Assembly: GCF_037975245.1 (NCBI RefSeq)
Contig: NC_092574.1
Span: 15,725,213-15,789,212, forward strand
From: Apostichopus japonicus
Taxonomy: Eukaryota > Echinodermata > Holothuroidea > Aspidochirotida > Stichopodidae
Reading direction: 5' to 3'
Length of the DNA stretch: 64,000 nucleotides
Part shown: positions 12,248-24,300 of the stretch, one piece after another
How the letters are laid out: every line of letters begins with the position of its first letter
Position numbering within the stretch: the first letter of the stretch is position 1
Notes under the pieces: model-generated
What the model was told of the DNA's origin: nothing
The model's input: only the letters and a program-made list of their open reading frames with translations
Database searches by the model: none
Translations under genes and position numbers: made by a program

Positions 12248-12362
12248 AAATGCAAAAAAAATCCAAAGAGGAGGGGGCATCCCCTCCCCCTAGACCCCTC
12301 CCCCAGGCCGGCCATCAGTCTTCAGCCCCCCCCCCTCTCAAAAGTACCTTCCTACGCCACTG
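12248..12362 (-). mobile_element. Truncated family B hAT-like MITE
   Basis: The reverse complement reads CAGTGGCGTAGGAAGGTACT at its start and then the TGATGGCCGGCCTGGGGG block of the complete copies at 21476, 22479 and 16024. The left side breaks off near 12248 inside the element, so no target-site duplication can be scored. Confidence 0.75.
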
Positions 12363-14642
12363 GATGTTTACCGTTTTTCTACTGCATAATATTGTATATG
12401 TATTTTGTATTGAGGGCTCCTCTGGAAAGCAGTGCTTTTGCACTTAGCAGGACTACCCTCATTAAAGATGACAATTATAAAAAATAAAAAAAAAATAAAA
12501 AGAATTCAGCAAAGAAGAATAAGAGCAATGTTAATTTTATTCACATTTAAATCGGTCTCTATTTGCGTTGACTTAGCTGTTTCGTGTTTAAGCGTTTGTA
12601 GCAAGTTGTATGTCCATTCAAGCCTTTGGCAGTGCTTCTTCATACTCCAATGGTGACTGTTGGTGATAATATTTTTATATTCAATAATTACGTTATGTTC
12701 CATTTCATGCTTTAAAAGAAAACAGATTTCGAATAAACGGAAGAAAAAAAGAAAAATTTGTCACAATCAAAATGATATAATTATTATTTATTTTTTTCAA
12801 TCGAAGTGTGGCGAAGATAGAAGTTATGTCACCAATATCAATATCATCACGTGTGAGCCACGTGTTTATATAATTACAACCATCAACTCCCTATTTACAC
12901 ATATGCCTGCATAGTTTATGATCATGGGTGGCCGTAGTAGAAAAGAGTCTGGAATTATATATGAATAAATATTGGACTAATACGAACCTGACATAAATTC
13001 AATTTAATTTGACACTAATATTGGTAAATCAAGGTTCATTGCTTTTTAAATTTGCATAAAATTGATTTAATGAAGGCAGAATATGCAATCAAAGATTTCA
13101 GTAAATGCTAGGAGAAAAATGTTGACAGGTTTGGCAACTATGCAAAACGAACTTTAAATTTGTTGATGCTACGATGACCCGATGCGACATGGACATTTTG
13201 GAATTTGTCTCTGAAATTCTCGAATTTTCGACCTTAAGAAACCGAAATTTCTGCTTCAGATGTCAAAATGTTGCCTTTTTTTACTTCTCTTGAGCTTTTA
13301 CTTGATTGCTTTGCGTGCCAGAAACTTATTATCTAATATTGTTTATTTCAAAATAGAACTTTGTTCTTCAAATTTGCGTATACATTCCCCAACGACGTTT
13401 GTTCTAGAAATTCGAGTATTATAATTCGACATTTCGACTCGTTTTTCAAATTACCGCTTTCTATATCGACATTTCGAATTTTCAAAAATGGTTTCTCATC
13501 TCATGCAAAGTTCAACCACTTTATTCGCAAACTTTCCGAATATCCTCCAATATTATGATACGGATATTCGAAATTTTTCTTGATTTTGCAAGTTGACAAT
13601 TCATCACAAACGCTTGACTATTAAAATGTCAAAATCAGACATTCAGTTCTCGTAACAGGATTCCTCTTGTGCACTGTACGTAGGCTATTTGACAGTATTT
13701 TGACAAGGCGTTTCACTTGCCATACTTGAAACGACATATGACTATGAAATGTTCGTTTTATGTTAACATTTCCTCTAGCTCTTCTCCGTCTGAATAAAGT
13801 GCAGATTTAATGTCCTCATCATAATACTTGACAAAAATTTTCAAGATGAGTGACTTTACAGTATAATTAATACGATGGAATGGAACCCTATACAGCAGAA
13901 ATCAATGAAATAAGTTCCCATCAAGCTCCTTTGTTTGGTTATGTAACTGTAAAAATTTCCAAATGGCAAGCAACTAGGTAATGGGTGAATGCAATAGTCA
14001 TATATACGGATCACTCCGTTCCGATTCTGGCTATAACAGTAAGAAGAATGCAAACAACATTAGACATTAATAATGCCTTATATATAAAGCGCCACCATAG
14101 AGCGCCCGCCTAACACCCAAATACATACTTTATTTCTTCCTGTCCCACAAAGGTATTTTCCCTTATTTGCAGTATACAGTTTGGCAAACAAGGACGAAAA
14201 CCTTTATATTACAATTGGCCAAAGTTCACCTCCAACGAAACAGACGCAAACACGTAGTATAGCAGGTGTACATTCGTTAATTCACGTGAAATTATAGCCC
14301 ACCCGTCTGTGATCTTATTATCCTATTGCGGTATCTCTTTAGCCAAATCACCATGCTAACGGCGACTTAATCTCCCACAGATTGAAAATCAAGTAAAGAG
14401 GTTATGAGTAATGTAGTGCACTCAACGGTCACACGCCCTCCTTTTTTTAAATCCTGTATCGGCCCCTGATAACATCGCACAATTATTTTATTACTTTTCC
14501 CAAATAAAGTTTCGGTCTCTCTTATCAGTCTCGGTAGTGATTAGTTTATTGATGTGTTTAGTAAAAGTCTAATATTGGTTTCAAGTCAAAAAGAGACGTA
14601 CACCATTTCCAAAAATCGAACAGTTGTAATATTTTGGTAAAA

Positions 14643-14863
14643 TCAATCCTTTCTGCTGGCAGTGTAAGCTGTAATGTTGTATTTACATACACCTGGGAGC
14701 TTCCTCGAGCATAAAAGATCGTTCCACTTCCCTGGAGGACCGCGGTTGATTTCTACGCAATCTTCGCTACCATCCTTATCGTTTGGCTCGTTAAACTTCC
14801 AGTTGGTGAACGAAACCTCAACTTTGTCGCTTTCACTATCACGGATCCAGTAAAATGATGAAA
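14643..14863 (-). CDS. Lectin gene 1, exon 3 (calcium/sugar site)
   Basis: 221 nt, acceptor AG at 14865-14864, stop TGA at 14645-14643. Encodes residues 114-186, including [24 protein letters not shown] and the last three cysteines. This exon is more like its lectin 2 counterpart than exon 2 is. Confidence 0.88.
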
Positions 14864-17800
14864 CTAATAAGCAAGAAAGTCAGCAAAATGATAATGCGTG
14901 ATGTATAGAAACAATACAGTTACGAGTGACAGGTGAAACCGATTCACATAGAGATTACAGTAACTACTGTAAATCATAAAGTTTTTTAGTAAAAACTGGA
15001 TCGTGCTGATAAATATGATAAATCGGTAGAATGTGCTATGATTAGGATAAACGTAAGAACTGAGAATATGTGTAATCCCAACAAAGGCATCAAACTGGAT
15101 GTGTTGGGGTAACACGTATCCTCAATTCTTACTGTAATCCTAATAGCACATGCTACCGAAGTATAGCACGATCCAGTTTCTACTTTGGTTACAAAACTTT
15201 AAGATTTGCAGTATAGTAACTGTCTTCTCTGTGTGTATCGGGTGACTTGTGGCGAGTGGACATCGTTGTAAAACTCTCAAATACGAGAATTTTTGGAATA
15301 GAAAGCACAGAAGCACACTTTTGTATCGGGACGTTGTTAGCTTCATTGCTTGGCCCCTCAAATCAATTCAGATGTCGCAATGCCCTTCGACGTTTGTGCC
15401 CAACCCACCCCCCCCCCCCCCCCAATATTAAGTTTCCTCGTAAGCAGGTAACTGGCCTAAATATATCAATATTCTGTCGAAGCATTTCGATTTAAAGGGT
15501 GTGAAGACTCGCGCAAAAAGAAACGTCTAATCCGGTTATCTGACCTAGTTTCGAATGAGGTGTAACAGAAGTGTTAGACACCACCATCGATCCCAGAAAA
15601 TACACACACAGCTTGCTACCGTCGGTAATTAGACACTAGTGTACAGTCAGTACATACAGCTGCCGTCATACCCACAGCACAGTGTATAAACGATACAGCG
15701 ATGGACATCTCAGGTCCAGCTAAAGAGAACAAGGTATCACGTTACATTATATTCTGCATTTTGTAGCGACACGAACAAAACGTCACTTGCAAGCAACAGA
15801 AAGTTAACTTTTCAGATTGCCGCACGCGGTTTGGGGCGAATCTTCAATGCCTTTAAGAGACAGTGTTCCTGGAAATTACGGGCAGTAGTGATCACAGGCA
15901 GATCTAGGTGTTTTTTTTTTTTTGAAAGGAGGGACCGGAAGCTGAATCGAATGTAGGAGTCTGGGGACTTCCCCTGTAAGGAATTTTGTAAAGTCATGAA
16001 ATGTTCATATTGATGCATATATACAAGGGCGTAGGAACCGGGGGCTGGGGGGGGGGCGCCAGCCCACCCAGTGAAAAATATGGAGGGGCGGAAGTATCAT
16101 TCCGCCCCCCCCCCCACTTCGCAAGTCAGAAAACCCCTTTTTCATTTCCAAATGAGAAAAAAAATCTCATTTGGAGCACCAAATTGCATCTAAGGCCAGG
16201 AGAAAATGCAAAATTATATACAAAATGGAGTGGGTGGGTTGAAGTGTGCTATATTGCACCAAATTGCATCTGAGGCCACCTGGAAATGAAAAAAATCCAA
16301 AGGGGGAGGGGGACACCCCCTCCCCTTAGACCCCTCCCCAGGCCGGCCATCAGCCTTCAGTCCCCCCAGTCAAAAGTACCTTCCTACGCCACTGCATATA
16401 TAGACATAAATTAGATAGGCTATATTCTTAGATCTGCACACATTTATTAACTCTTCTTCAATTGAGTAGGGTTTCATGCAGATTTATGAATGTAAAGTCT
16501 AATTACCATCTTTCTCAGCCCCAATCCAAGCGCGACTGCCACCGGCCACCATTTCTGAAACAAAGTCATTTTCTTCCATAGATTGAATGTCGGCTAAATA
16601 TGCTAAACCGATAAATGCACCCGAATCTCCGAACTTAATCGGACCTACGTCTTCACATGTGTCCCTCATGGTTGCAACGTCTGCGGGTTCAGCGGTGAGT
16701 CTGTCGTACATTAACTTGTAACAATGACCATTGAATTCCTCCCATCCTTGGCTCGTCAAACAACCTTGAAATCGAAAAGAATGTTAAAAGACTGCATCAA
16801 AGTTACACTAGCTACTTACAACTCGATTACAGATACAATAGCATGAGTACTAGTCATAGGCGTAGGAGCCTAATTTGATTTGGGGGGGGGCTGTAACGAC
16901 TTGCCCGAAAAATATAACCAAATTTTTCGCGCGCTCCGCGCGCGTTCAACATGTTAATATGCATATCATATAGGCATTCATCGGTTATTACATCACATAC
17001 CACTAACCGATGAATACTATATGATACGCACATCAAGATGTTGAACGCGCGCGGGGCGCGCGAAAAATTTTTGTCATATTTTCCGTGTTATTACCCTTCC
17101 ATATTAGTTTTAATTATTGGGGAAGTCGTTACAATAATAATGATAATAACAATATCAGTTTAACTATTGAAAAACACATTGCAAATTACTCTTCTTTCAG
17201 TAAGTGCCCGAAAAATTCTCAGCATATTGCCCGAATTTTCACACAAAAAATTGAAAAACACAACTGCAAATTTTTCTTCTTTCAGTAGGTGCCCGAAAAA
17301 TTCTCAGCATATTGCCTGAATTTTCACACAAAAAATTGAAAAACACAACTGCAAATTTTTCTTCTTTCAGTAGGTGCCCGAAAAATTCTCAGCATATTGC
17401 CCGAATTTTCACCAAAAATTTTGGTTGGGGGGGCTGCAGCCCCCCAGCCCCCCCGGCTCCTACGCCTATGGTACTAGTAGAATTATAAGTTTGTAGTTAC
17501 TTTCAATATCTGTTACAACCCCCATTGTGTTATTGGATTAGTCCGTGAAATGCGTTCTAAAGTGACCCTGGATTTAGTTTTTATCCCATTGCACAGAGAT
17601 AGTAGTCGACCAGCTAGTAAGTTGAACGTTATACGCCATATCGTCACGGCTTAGTTATATTATATCAGGGAGTTCCATAACAACTCCCTGATTATATTGA
17701 TCTTTACGTAGTGGGATTTTTCCTTAGTTTTTACGAACACGATATCAAAAATGCCTTCGAAGCTATCTTTTTTGGAGAACGATTATATGATCTTTGCGAC

Positions 17801-20800
17801 TTTCACTGTAACTAGTACGATTTAATTAAAGCAGCATTTTGCGTTGGGTCGCTTTTTTCCACCTTTTTAACATGTGCATCGATTTTTTTACATGTATCAA
17901 TCATAAAACAGCAAACTAAGATACCATCCAAGTTTCATCCTGCCAAGAGCGTTAATTAGCGAGTAATTAACGATTTATATCGATAACGAGTAAAAGTGTC
18001 CTCGACAAAGTTTTCATATCTCCAAATCCACTAGTTTGAATTCCACCAATCAGTGAATAGTATGTTTATTCATGAGCATTTTGCGTTTGGTCGCCGTTTT
18101 CTACTTTTTTGACATGTCAATCGAGTTTTTTACATACATCAAATCACAAAACAGCAAATTAAGATATTAGCCAAGTTTTTCCCTGCCAAAAACGTTAATT
18201 AGCGAGTATTCCACATACAAAATTAAATCGCATTCAGTTCCCAAACCCACTAGTTTGAATTCAACCAATCAGAGATGCAGGTTTAGTTATGAGCCGTTGC
18301 TCAAAATAGATTCAAGACTTTGCGTTGGTACAACTCCCTGGTACAACTTCCATATAGACTGTACACAAATCAAGTGTGGTGTTATATTACGTATCTGTCA
18401 ATGACGTTCGTAGTGTTTAAATATTCATATTATGGGCGAGGTTTATTGGGTTCCCAACGGAAAATACCTTGGAGAACAACACAGTTGAAAGTTGCAATTT
18501 TTTCGACTTTTATGCCACCATTTGAAGTAAAATATAAATAGATAAGCTAGTTATGTATGTCGTTATGGCATAGTGGAGTCAGTGAGGTTGAGAAATACCA
18601 TAGTCGAGGACGCAAAATGCTGCTTTAAGGTTCATCTCGTATCATCGTATTACTTTGATACTATAACCTTATCCCAAGCACACGCTTGTATAAACTACAC
18701 TATACAGCAATTGCCTCAGCGCCATATGTCTTGTATGGATTATCGCTAGTTTATCCTCACAATTATATTATCAAATAGCGTGGACATTCAAATTCATTTA
18801 TTCTACATTTTATTTTAGAGGGATTAGTATAAAGGTCAATACCACCACACGTGTATATTGCGATCGCGAACAGGTCAGTACGCCTTATAGCGATAAGTTT
18901 CATAATAGCCATAAATATCAGCGGAGTTACAGTCACAGTTGCCACCAGCGACATTTTTATTAAATAATATTACTAAATTTATTACTACTACTACTGCACC
19001 AGGAGCAGAAGATGACTTCAAGGAACACATTAGGGGTAAGCCATATATTTGTCCTTAATTTAGTACACATTAAACATATATTATTATGAGTACTAGCACG
19101 AGAACAAGTCTCTAAACCCAAGTTCGAGTACTGAAGTTTGCACTAGTATATGTACTATACATCGGAAATGCCCGAGTTGGAGTACAGATTATCATGATGA
19201 CGATTAAGAGACTATACAACCAACATATTGTCGCGTTCCGGAGAATGCGATAGGAAAAGAAAATGTCGGAAGAGTTGTCGAGCGGTGCTGCTAAATTTAT
19301 TCTCAACGAATCTTATATGAAAGAAAAACTGTGTGATGAAATAAGATTATAACGTTCAGTAAATTGTAAAAGCAATGCCTCCTACACTGCCTGTCAGTGC
19401 CAGTATAAATGCCTAATCAGACGATGGTAACTCTTATTGACTTTCAGTGTACTACTTGCAAATACTGCCTATCGGATTGACTCTAGCTATTCGAGTCTGT
19501 GAACCTCGAACCAAAAGAGTGTCTCTATAAGCAGAATTTCACCACTTTTTACACGATTTCGATACTACCGTCAGACAATGAAATACTTAAACAATTGGCC
19601 AAGTTTGGCCGATATAGGAAACAGTTAAACAATCGGCCAAGTTTGGCCGATATAGGAAACAGTTAAACAATTTGCCAATTTTGGCCAACGTATAGGGAAT
19701 AGTCAAAGAATTAGCCAATTTTGGCTGTATGAATGTAGGAAGTAATTAAAGAATTAGCAAAAATTGACCCTCTGCCGATTTTGTCCCTTCAAGGGCAGCT
19801 CACGGCAGATACACCGTTGTTTTGAATCGGCAGGTCTGACCTCCAAATCGTTACAAGTTTGATGACCTTCCTGACCTCCAAATTTTCAAAAACAAAAGAA
19901 GGAAAACATCACTCTCGGTCAGCCGCCCGCTGCATTCCCAAACTTAGTACAAACAAAGTAACAAGTAGCTATGCTACACGCATAGTATGCCTATTTTGAG
20001 AAATAAGTTTAAGGGCGCTTTGACCGTTGGAAAGTACACCTTACTTGTTGTGGACCACAACAATATGCTAGGATACGAGAACACGTATACGATACCGGTA
20101 ATGACTTACTGCGTATGCCATCTAAAGAACGCTACGTATTGGTCTGTTGGTTTTCGTAAATTATTACCAAATACAATAATAACTTGATAACGTTAGTATG
20201 TAAAGTGAGATGTGAAACTCAGGCAGGTTGCTTGAAAATTTATTTTTACAACAAAGAAGAAATTTAGCTCAGCAAAATATTGATCTATTGAATGCCAAAA
20301 CGGCTGAAATCCTCACAATTGATACCTGTATATTATTCGTACTAGAACATCAAGTTGACCAAACTCTTCAAATGTATATTCATGTTCAACAATTACAACG
20401 CGGATCTAGAGGGTGTACGTCCCCACCCTCTTTTTGTCAACCCACCCCCCACCTTCCCATCCCACAAAAATGAAAGTATGTATTAGCACAACCTCGCGTA
20501 CACCGACCAAATTGTAGAAGTAATATATAGCCTAAATTTGCCTCAGAATGTACAATTTCCCATCGGAAAATTTTAATTTTGTTTCCGAGGAAGCATTCCA
20601 GACCCCCCCTACACTGCATTTGGCTTTATACCCCTCCACCTTTTCCCCTTGCCCCTCCTTGCATCCCTCTGCCCGCCCCTCTCAACTGTAACATTTGGGC
20701 TACCCTATTGACTCATTTGGTTAAAGTAATAACACTCGAAAAAAATTCGGCAATAGCTTAAAAGAATGGCAAACCATCAGGATACACGAGGATTAAAAGG

Positions 20801-23800
20801 AAGATATATTGGCTTAATTGGGCAGTTAGAAAGACCTAAGTGGGCCATAATTGGGCAGTTAGAAAAACTTTAGTAGGCCATTAATTTGGGCAGTTAGAAA
20901 GGCTTTAGTGGACCATTATTTTGGGCAGTTAGAAAGGCATTGGTGGTCCAATTCTGACACACTGGCATTCTCAGACTTCAACCATGGGTAATTGACTGTT
21001 TGATTGAAGCTAGCTGGCTCGCAAAATGATACGACAAGAAATGTTTCTGGGCTCCGTCAAATTGTCCTTAGATCGGACGTAAAGATAACAAGGGCTGCTC
21101 AGCAGAACAAACGATAAGTGATAAATTTAGAATTTCGGAGTCATCTTTAATGACCATGCATATTATTTAATCTCTGTGAAGTATCATGCATAAGATGACT
21201 TTACAATTGTTCTCAAATAATGTTACCCATTTGAAAGATCTCTCAAACAGGGAGTAGGCTTATCTTAACCCACTTGGACGCCATGACAGTTTATCGATAC
21301 TGATAGCGCGTGTTGACTCAAATCCAATTTGACAGGAAGTTTAAGCTCAACTGCTGCAAATAGATTGTTCGTGATCATTGGAATGAAGGGAGTCTTGAAA
21401 CACTTGACGAGGGTTCGAGTCTCCTTCAAGCTCAGAATTAATACTCGAACTACTCATTATGCAAATGCTGACTGGCAGTGGCGTAGGAAGGTACTTTTGA
21501 GTGGGGGGCTGAAGACTGATGGCCGGCCTGGGGGAGGGGTCTAAGGGGAGGGGGTTCCCCTCTCCTTTGGATTTTTTTTGCATTTCCAGGTGGCCTCAGA
21601 TGCAATTTGGTGCAATATAGCACACTTCAACACTCACTCCATTTTGTAAACTTAATTTTGAATTTTCACCTGGCCTTAGATGCAATTTGGTGCTCCAAAT
21701 GAGATTTTTTTCTCATTTGGAAATGAAAAAGGGGTTTTCTGACTTGCGGAGCGGGGGGGGGGGGGGGCGGAATGATACTTCCGCCCCTCCACATTTTCAC
21801 TGGGGGGCTCGCCCCCCAGCCCCCCGGTTCCTACGCCCTTGCTGACTGGATACAAACAGAAGTCGGTGACCCCCGGGTCATAGGTCACATAAACTTTCGT
21901 GGAAGAGTTTACATTTCATAGCAGATTCGAAAGTTTTTTACAACGGAGAACAATGTAGCTATGAGTGGGTTGATTAGTGAATTAATGGAAAGTGGGTGCA
22001 ACAATGAGATTTGCTTTACTGAACATGAAGTTAGGGTAGTGTTTGGATCATTGAAAACCAACAAAGCCCAAGGCCCTGATGGTTTATGCAATAAGATCCT
22101 TAAACTCTGCAAAACTGAACTGGCCGGGATTTTCACAAACCTCTTTCAATGTTCTTTAGACAGCGGCTCAATTCCACGACTGTGGAAAACGTCATTAGTA
22201 ATATCCGTCCCCAAGAAAAAGAATGCAAATGAGCCTAATGATTTTCGGCCCGTCTCACTTACCTGTAATGTCATGAAATGTTTGAAAGACTTATAATGAA
22301 TCGCCTTCTCAGTATTACAGAACAGTTCATTGACCCATGCAGTTTGCTTATAGGGCAGGGAGGGGGGGGGGGGGTTGATGATGCGGTGTTGACATATCTG
22401 CACAAAGTTTACTCTCATTTAGATAAAGATAGACAGTATGCGAGATCTACTTTTATAGACTTTTCTAGTGCATTCAACCAGTGGCGTAGGAAGGTACTTT
22501 TGAGTGGGGGGGCTGAAGACTGATGGCCGGCCTGGGGGAGGGGTCTAAGGGGAGGGGGTGTCCCCCTCCCCTTTGGATTTTTTTTTGCATTTCCGGGTGG
22601 CCTCAGATGCAATTTGGTGCAATATAGCACACTTCAACACCCACTACCTTTAGTAAATAATTTTGCATTTTCACCTGGCCTTAGATGCAATTTGGTGCTC
22701 CAAATGAGATTTTTTTCTGATTTGGAAATGAAAAAGGGGTTTTCTGACTTGCTGAGCGGGGGGGATGATACTTCCACCCCCATATTTTTCACTGGGGGGG
22801 GGCTGGCGCCCCAGCCCCCCGGTTCCTACGCCCTTGCATTCAACACAATTGTCCCACACTTACAGCTAAATTAATCGCATACGGTGTATCTCACCGAATT
22901 ACCCTATGGATTCTGATTTCCTTAGAAAAAGACCTCAGAGGGTAAAGGTAGACGATGTCTACTCAGGGGAATTGATTATAGGTGAGCCCAGGGATGTGTT
23001 TCCTTTCCCCCTGGCTTTTTTTTCTATTTATACCAGCGACTGTCAGAGTATGACCAGCGATTGAAGCGTCAACAAATATGCGGATGATACTGTCATTACT
23101 GGTTACCTGTCAGATGACATTGACTCATACGCCACCACGATTGCAAGGTTTGTCCAGTGGTGCGATGATCATTTGTTAATAACTTAATGTGACCAAAACT
23201 AAGGAGTTGATTAGAGATTTCCGTCGCAAGCCAGTAACTCAGGCTCCCTGCATCTATGTTCATGGGGAACAAGTAGAGCAAGTAGATAAATATAGGTACT
23301 TAGGAACCACGCTGAGTAATAAAATTGACTGGTCTAGTAATGACACAATTGTACATAAGAAAGCAAATCAGAGGCTGTATTTCTTGAGAAAACTGAAGAA
23401 CCTCAGAGTGGTTAAAACAATCATAACCTTGTTCTATAAATCCATCATTCAAAGTGTTTTGATGTTTAACATAATTTGTTACTTTGCCAATGTTACAAGA
23501 ATCGATGTGAGGATGCTTGAGCAATCTAGGAAAGTTGCTCAGCGGGTTATCGGTGTTCACTTACCTTCGTTAGAGTGCTTGTATCATTAGAGGGTCTGCA
23601 ATCAAGTGAAAAAAATCATGCAAGACCCATAACAGCCCTTGTTTGAGCACTATATTTACAACCGCTCTGGACTGCGTTTATGCCCATCACGTACACTTAG
23701 GGCCCGCTACAGATACTCATTTGGGCCTAATTCTATCCATTTAATTCACAAGTGAGAATATAAGTTTCTTATTTGTAGGACTTGCTGTTTATATGTTTGT

Positions 23801-24300
23801 ATTACTGTATGTGTATCGCAGTCTATTGATACTTATACTATTGCTTTTTTTCGTTTACGATCTGTGTAAGCCGAATTTCCGATTGTGGACAATACATTCA
23901 AATCAATTACATTACATTACATTTACAGTCTAATTTATTAAGGCGTCATATAGTAACAGGTGTCGGAATAGGGTCACAACCAAAATGAACTTAAAACTAT
24001 CTCAGGTAGGCCTATAAAGTATGTCTATTGAACAGGGTCATTTGAACAGGGTCACTTTCTGGAAATAGCGTGCATTAATGACACGGACACGCAATCTATG
24101 TAACCACTTGAGGCGTCTCAACGCGACGAACTAGGTTCAATCGTTCAACTTTGTTAAAGTGCTATACATGCAACAAGTAAATTTGTCCAAAATTTAGGAA
24201 AAAAAATACACAATTTACCTGAAAAAGGGAATACAAAGCCTGCTCGCACCTGTGTGATAAGTGTTAAAGCAAGCGACGTTATTATTCCGATGAACTTCAT
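14643..24300 (-). CDS. C-type lectin gene 1, secreted (3 exons)
   Basis: Assembled from exons 24300-24219, 16764-16507 and 14863-14643, which join to 561 nt (186 aa plus stop). Both introns are GT-AG and phase 1. Residues 1-20 form a signal peptide (MKFIGIITSLALTLITQVRA). The carbohydrate-recognition domain spans about residues 29-173 with six cysteines (29, 42, 64, 149, 165, 173), the long-form pattern, a WIG motif at 107-109, an EPN motif at 139-141 and WND at 160-162. EPN plus WND is the known calcium and mannose-type ligand signature, so a secreted, calcium-dependent lectin, possibly for microbe recognition, is expected. A possible N-glycosylation site is NIT at 176-178. Lectin gene 2 (35389-39571) has the same exon layout. 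Introns of 7.5 and 1.6 kb are filled with MITEs and a LINE. Exon boundaries are inferred from sequence; exon 3 starts after a weak acceptor (TTATTAG). Confidence 0.88.
15492..15856 (-). mobile_element. TTAA-flanked MITE, copy 2
   Basis: 365 bp between TTAA at 15492-15495 and 15853-15856, lying in intron 2 of lectin gene 1. Its reverse complement aligns end to end with 4019-4359. Termini share TTAAAGG and TGAAGACTCGC. Non-autonomous; TTAA target suggests Kolobok or piggyBac. Confidence 0.85.
16024..16394 (-). mobile_element. hAT-like MITE, family B, copy in lectin 1 intron 2
   Basis: 371 bp with ends CAAGGGCGTAGGAACCGG and CCTTCCTACGCCACTG, flanked by the perfect 8-bp duplication CATATATA (16016-16023 and 16395-16402). 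It is in reverse orientation to the copies at 21476 and 22479. Confidence 0.92.
16507..16764 (-). CDS. Lectin gene 1, exon 2
   Basis: 258 nt, symmetrical phase 1-1. Acceptor AG at 16766-16765 and donor GT at 16506-16505. Encodes GCLTSQGWEEFNGHCYKLMY to RAWIGAEKD, the first half of the lectin domain with three cysteines. The matching exon of gene 2 is 255 nt. Confidence 0.9.
16855..17470. mobile_element. hAT-like MITE, family A, copy 2
   Basis: 616 bp with perfect 16-bp inverted termini CATAGGCGTAGGAGCC, flanked by the perfect 8-bp duplication GTACTAGT (16847-16854 and 17471-17478). Holds three units of the internal tandem repeat (17190-17415) and a GC-rich GCGCGC hairpin region near 16920-17065. 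Located in intron 1 of lectin gene 1. Confidence 0.93.
17664..17692. repeat. Perfect short inverted repeat
   Basis: Arms of 11 bases (ATCAGGGAGTT and AACTCCCTGAT) separated by 7 bases. It lies in lectin intron 1, just upstream of the TTAA element at 17826. A similar ACTCCCTG phrase recurs at about 18331. No pyrimidine run follows, so I do not call a terminator. Confidence 0.7.
17826..18628. mobile_element. TTAA-flanked inverted-repeat element, second family
   Basis: 803 bp bounded by TTAA at 17826-17829 and 18625-18628, with a perfect 19-base inverted terminus TTAAAGCAGCATTTTGCGT. Inside, a block of about 160 bp beginning with a near copy of the terminus (AGCATTTTGCGT) is present twice, at 17832-17990 and 18074-18220. 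No coding. Located in lectin intron 1. Confidence 0.88.
19587..19765. repeat. Tandem repeat, about 43-bp unit, four copies
   Basis: Units contain AACAATTGGCCAAGTTTGG followed by CCGATATAGGAAACAGTT, with the last two units more diverged. Located in lectin intron 1. Confidence 0.8.
20805..20955. repeat. Tandem repeat, about 40-bp unit, four copies
   Basis: Units contain TTGGGCAGTTAGAAAG followed by a TTTAGTGGGCCATT-like block. Similar period and same intron as the array at 19587 but a different sequence. Confidence 0.8.
21476..21841 (+). mobile_element. hAT-like MITE, family B, copy
   Basis: 366 bp, ends CAGTGGCGTAGGAAGG and CCGGTTCCTACGCCCTTG, flanked by the perfect 8-bp duplication CTGACTGG (21468-21475 and 21842-21849). 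The termini are flanked inside by G-rich and C-rich runs. Confidence 0.93.
21850..23930 (+). pseudogene. L2/CR1-like LINE, degraded reverse transcriptase and 3' tail
   Basis: Frames at 21961-22310, 22278-22478 plus 22845-22875, and 23189-23590 encode, in order, KTNKAQGPDGLCNKIL, DFRPVSLTCNVMKCLERL, the FIDFSSAFNTIVPH motif A region, KYADDTVITG (catalytic YADD at 23077-23088), and the thumb-like KYRYLGTTLS and LRKLKNLRV region. This is the usual palm-to-thumb order for L2/CR1-type LINEs. Frameshifts and stops separate the parts, and a family B MITE splits motif A. An expanded G run at 22358-22374 lies in a Gly-rich coding stretch. The 3' tail at 23695-23930 ends in ATTACATT repeats and is shared with 655-853. 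5'-truncated; not functional. Located in lectin intron 1 on the opposite strand. Confidence 0.85.
22479..22836 (+). mobile_element. hAT-like MITE, family B, inserted in the LINE
   Basis: 358 bp, flanked by the perfect 8-bp duplication CATTCAAC (22471-22478 and 22837-22844). Removing the element and one duplication restores the LINE peptide FSSAFNTIVPH exactly in frame, which proves the boundaries. Confidence 0.95.
24219..24300 (-). CDS. Lectin gene 1, exon 1 (signal peptide)
   Basis: 82 nt from ATG (24300-24298) to the donor GTAAAT at 24218. Encodes the 20-residue signal peptide and seven further residues, ending in phase 1 as exon 2 requires. The start is the only in-frame ATG and gives a peptide parallel to lectin 2. 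A TATA-like TCTATACAAGG lies about 110 bases upstream on the minus strand; weak. Confidence 0.85.

Larger units (their letters stand above)
11955..15115. repeat. Segmental duplication, copy A
   Basis: Blocks in this interval recur in the same order and orientation at 50507-62720: 11957-12060 with 50507-50600; 12508-12860 with 50600-50890; 12840-13160 with 51890-52060; 13195-14220 with 59510-60540; 14214-14355 with 61735-61884; 14935-15115 with 62545-62720. Identity looks like roughly 80-90 percent by eye. Copy A includes the last exon of lectin gene 1 (14643-14863), which has no counterpart in copy B. Confidence 0.85.

Noticed and set aside
18763-18954. 63-codon hydrophobic minus-strand frame in lectin intron 1
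   Set aside because: No fitting splice sites, and it would break the phase 1 join of lectin exons 1 and 2.
19587-20955. Regular 40-43-bp units considered as a CRISPR array
   Set aside because: Units are contiguous without unique spacers and the DNA is from an animal genome.
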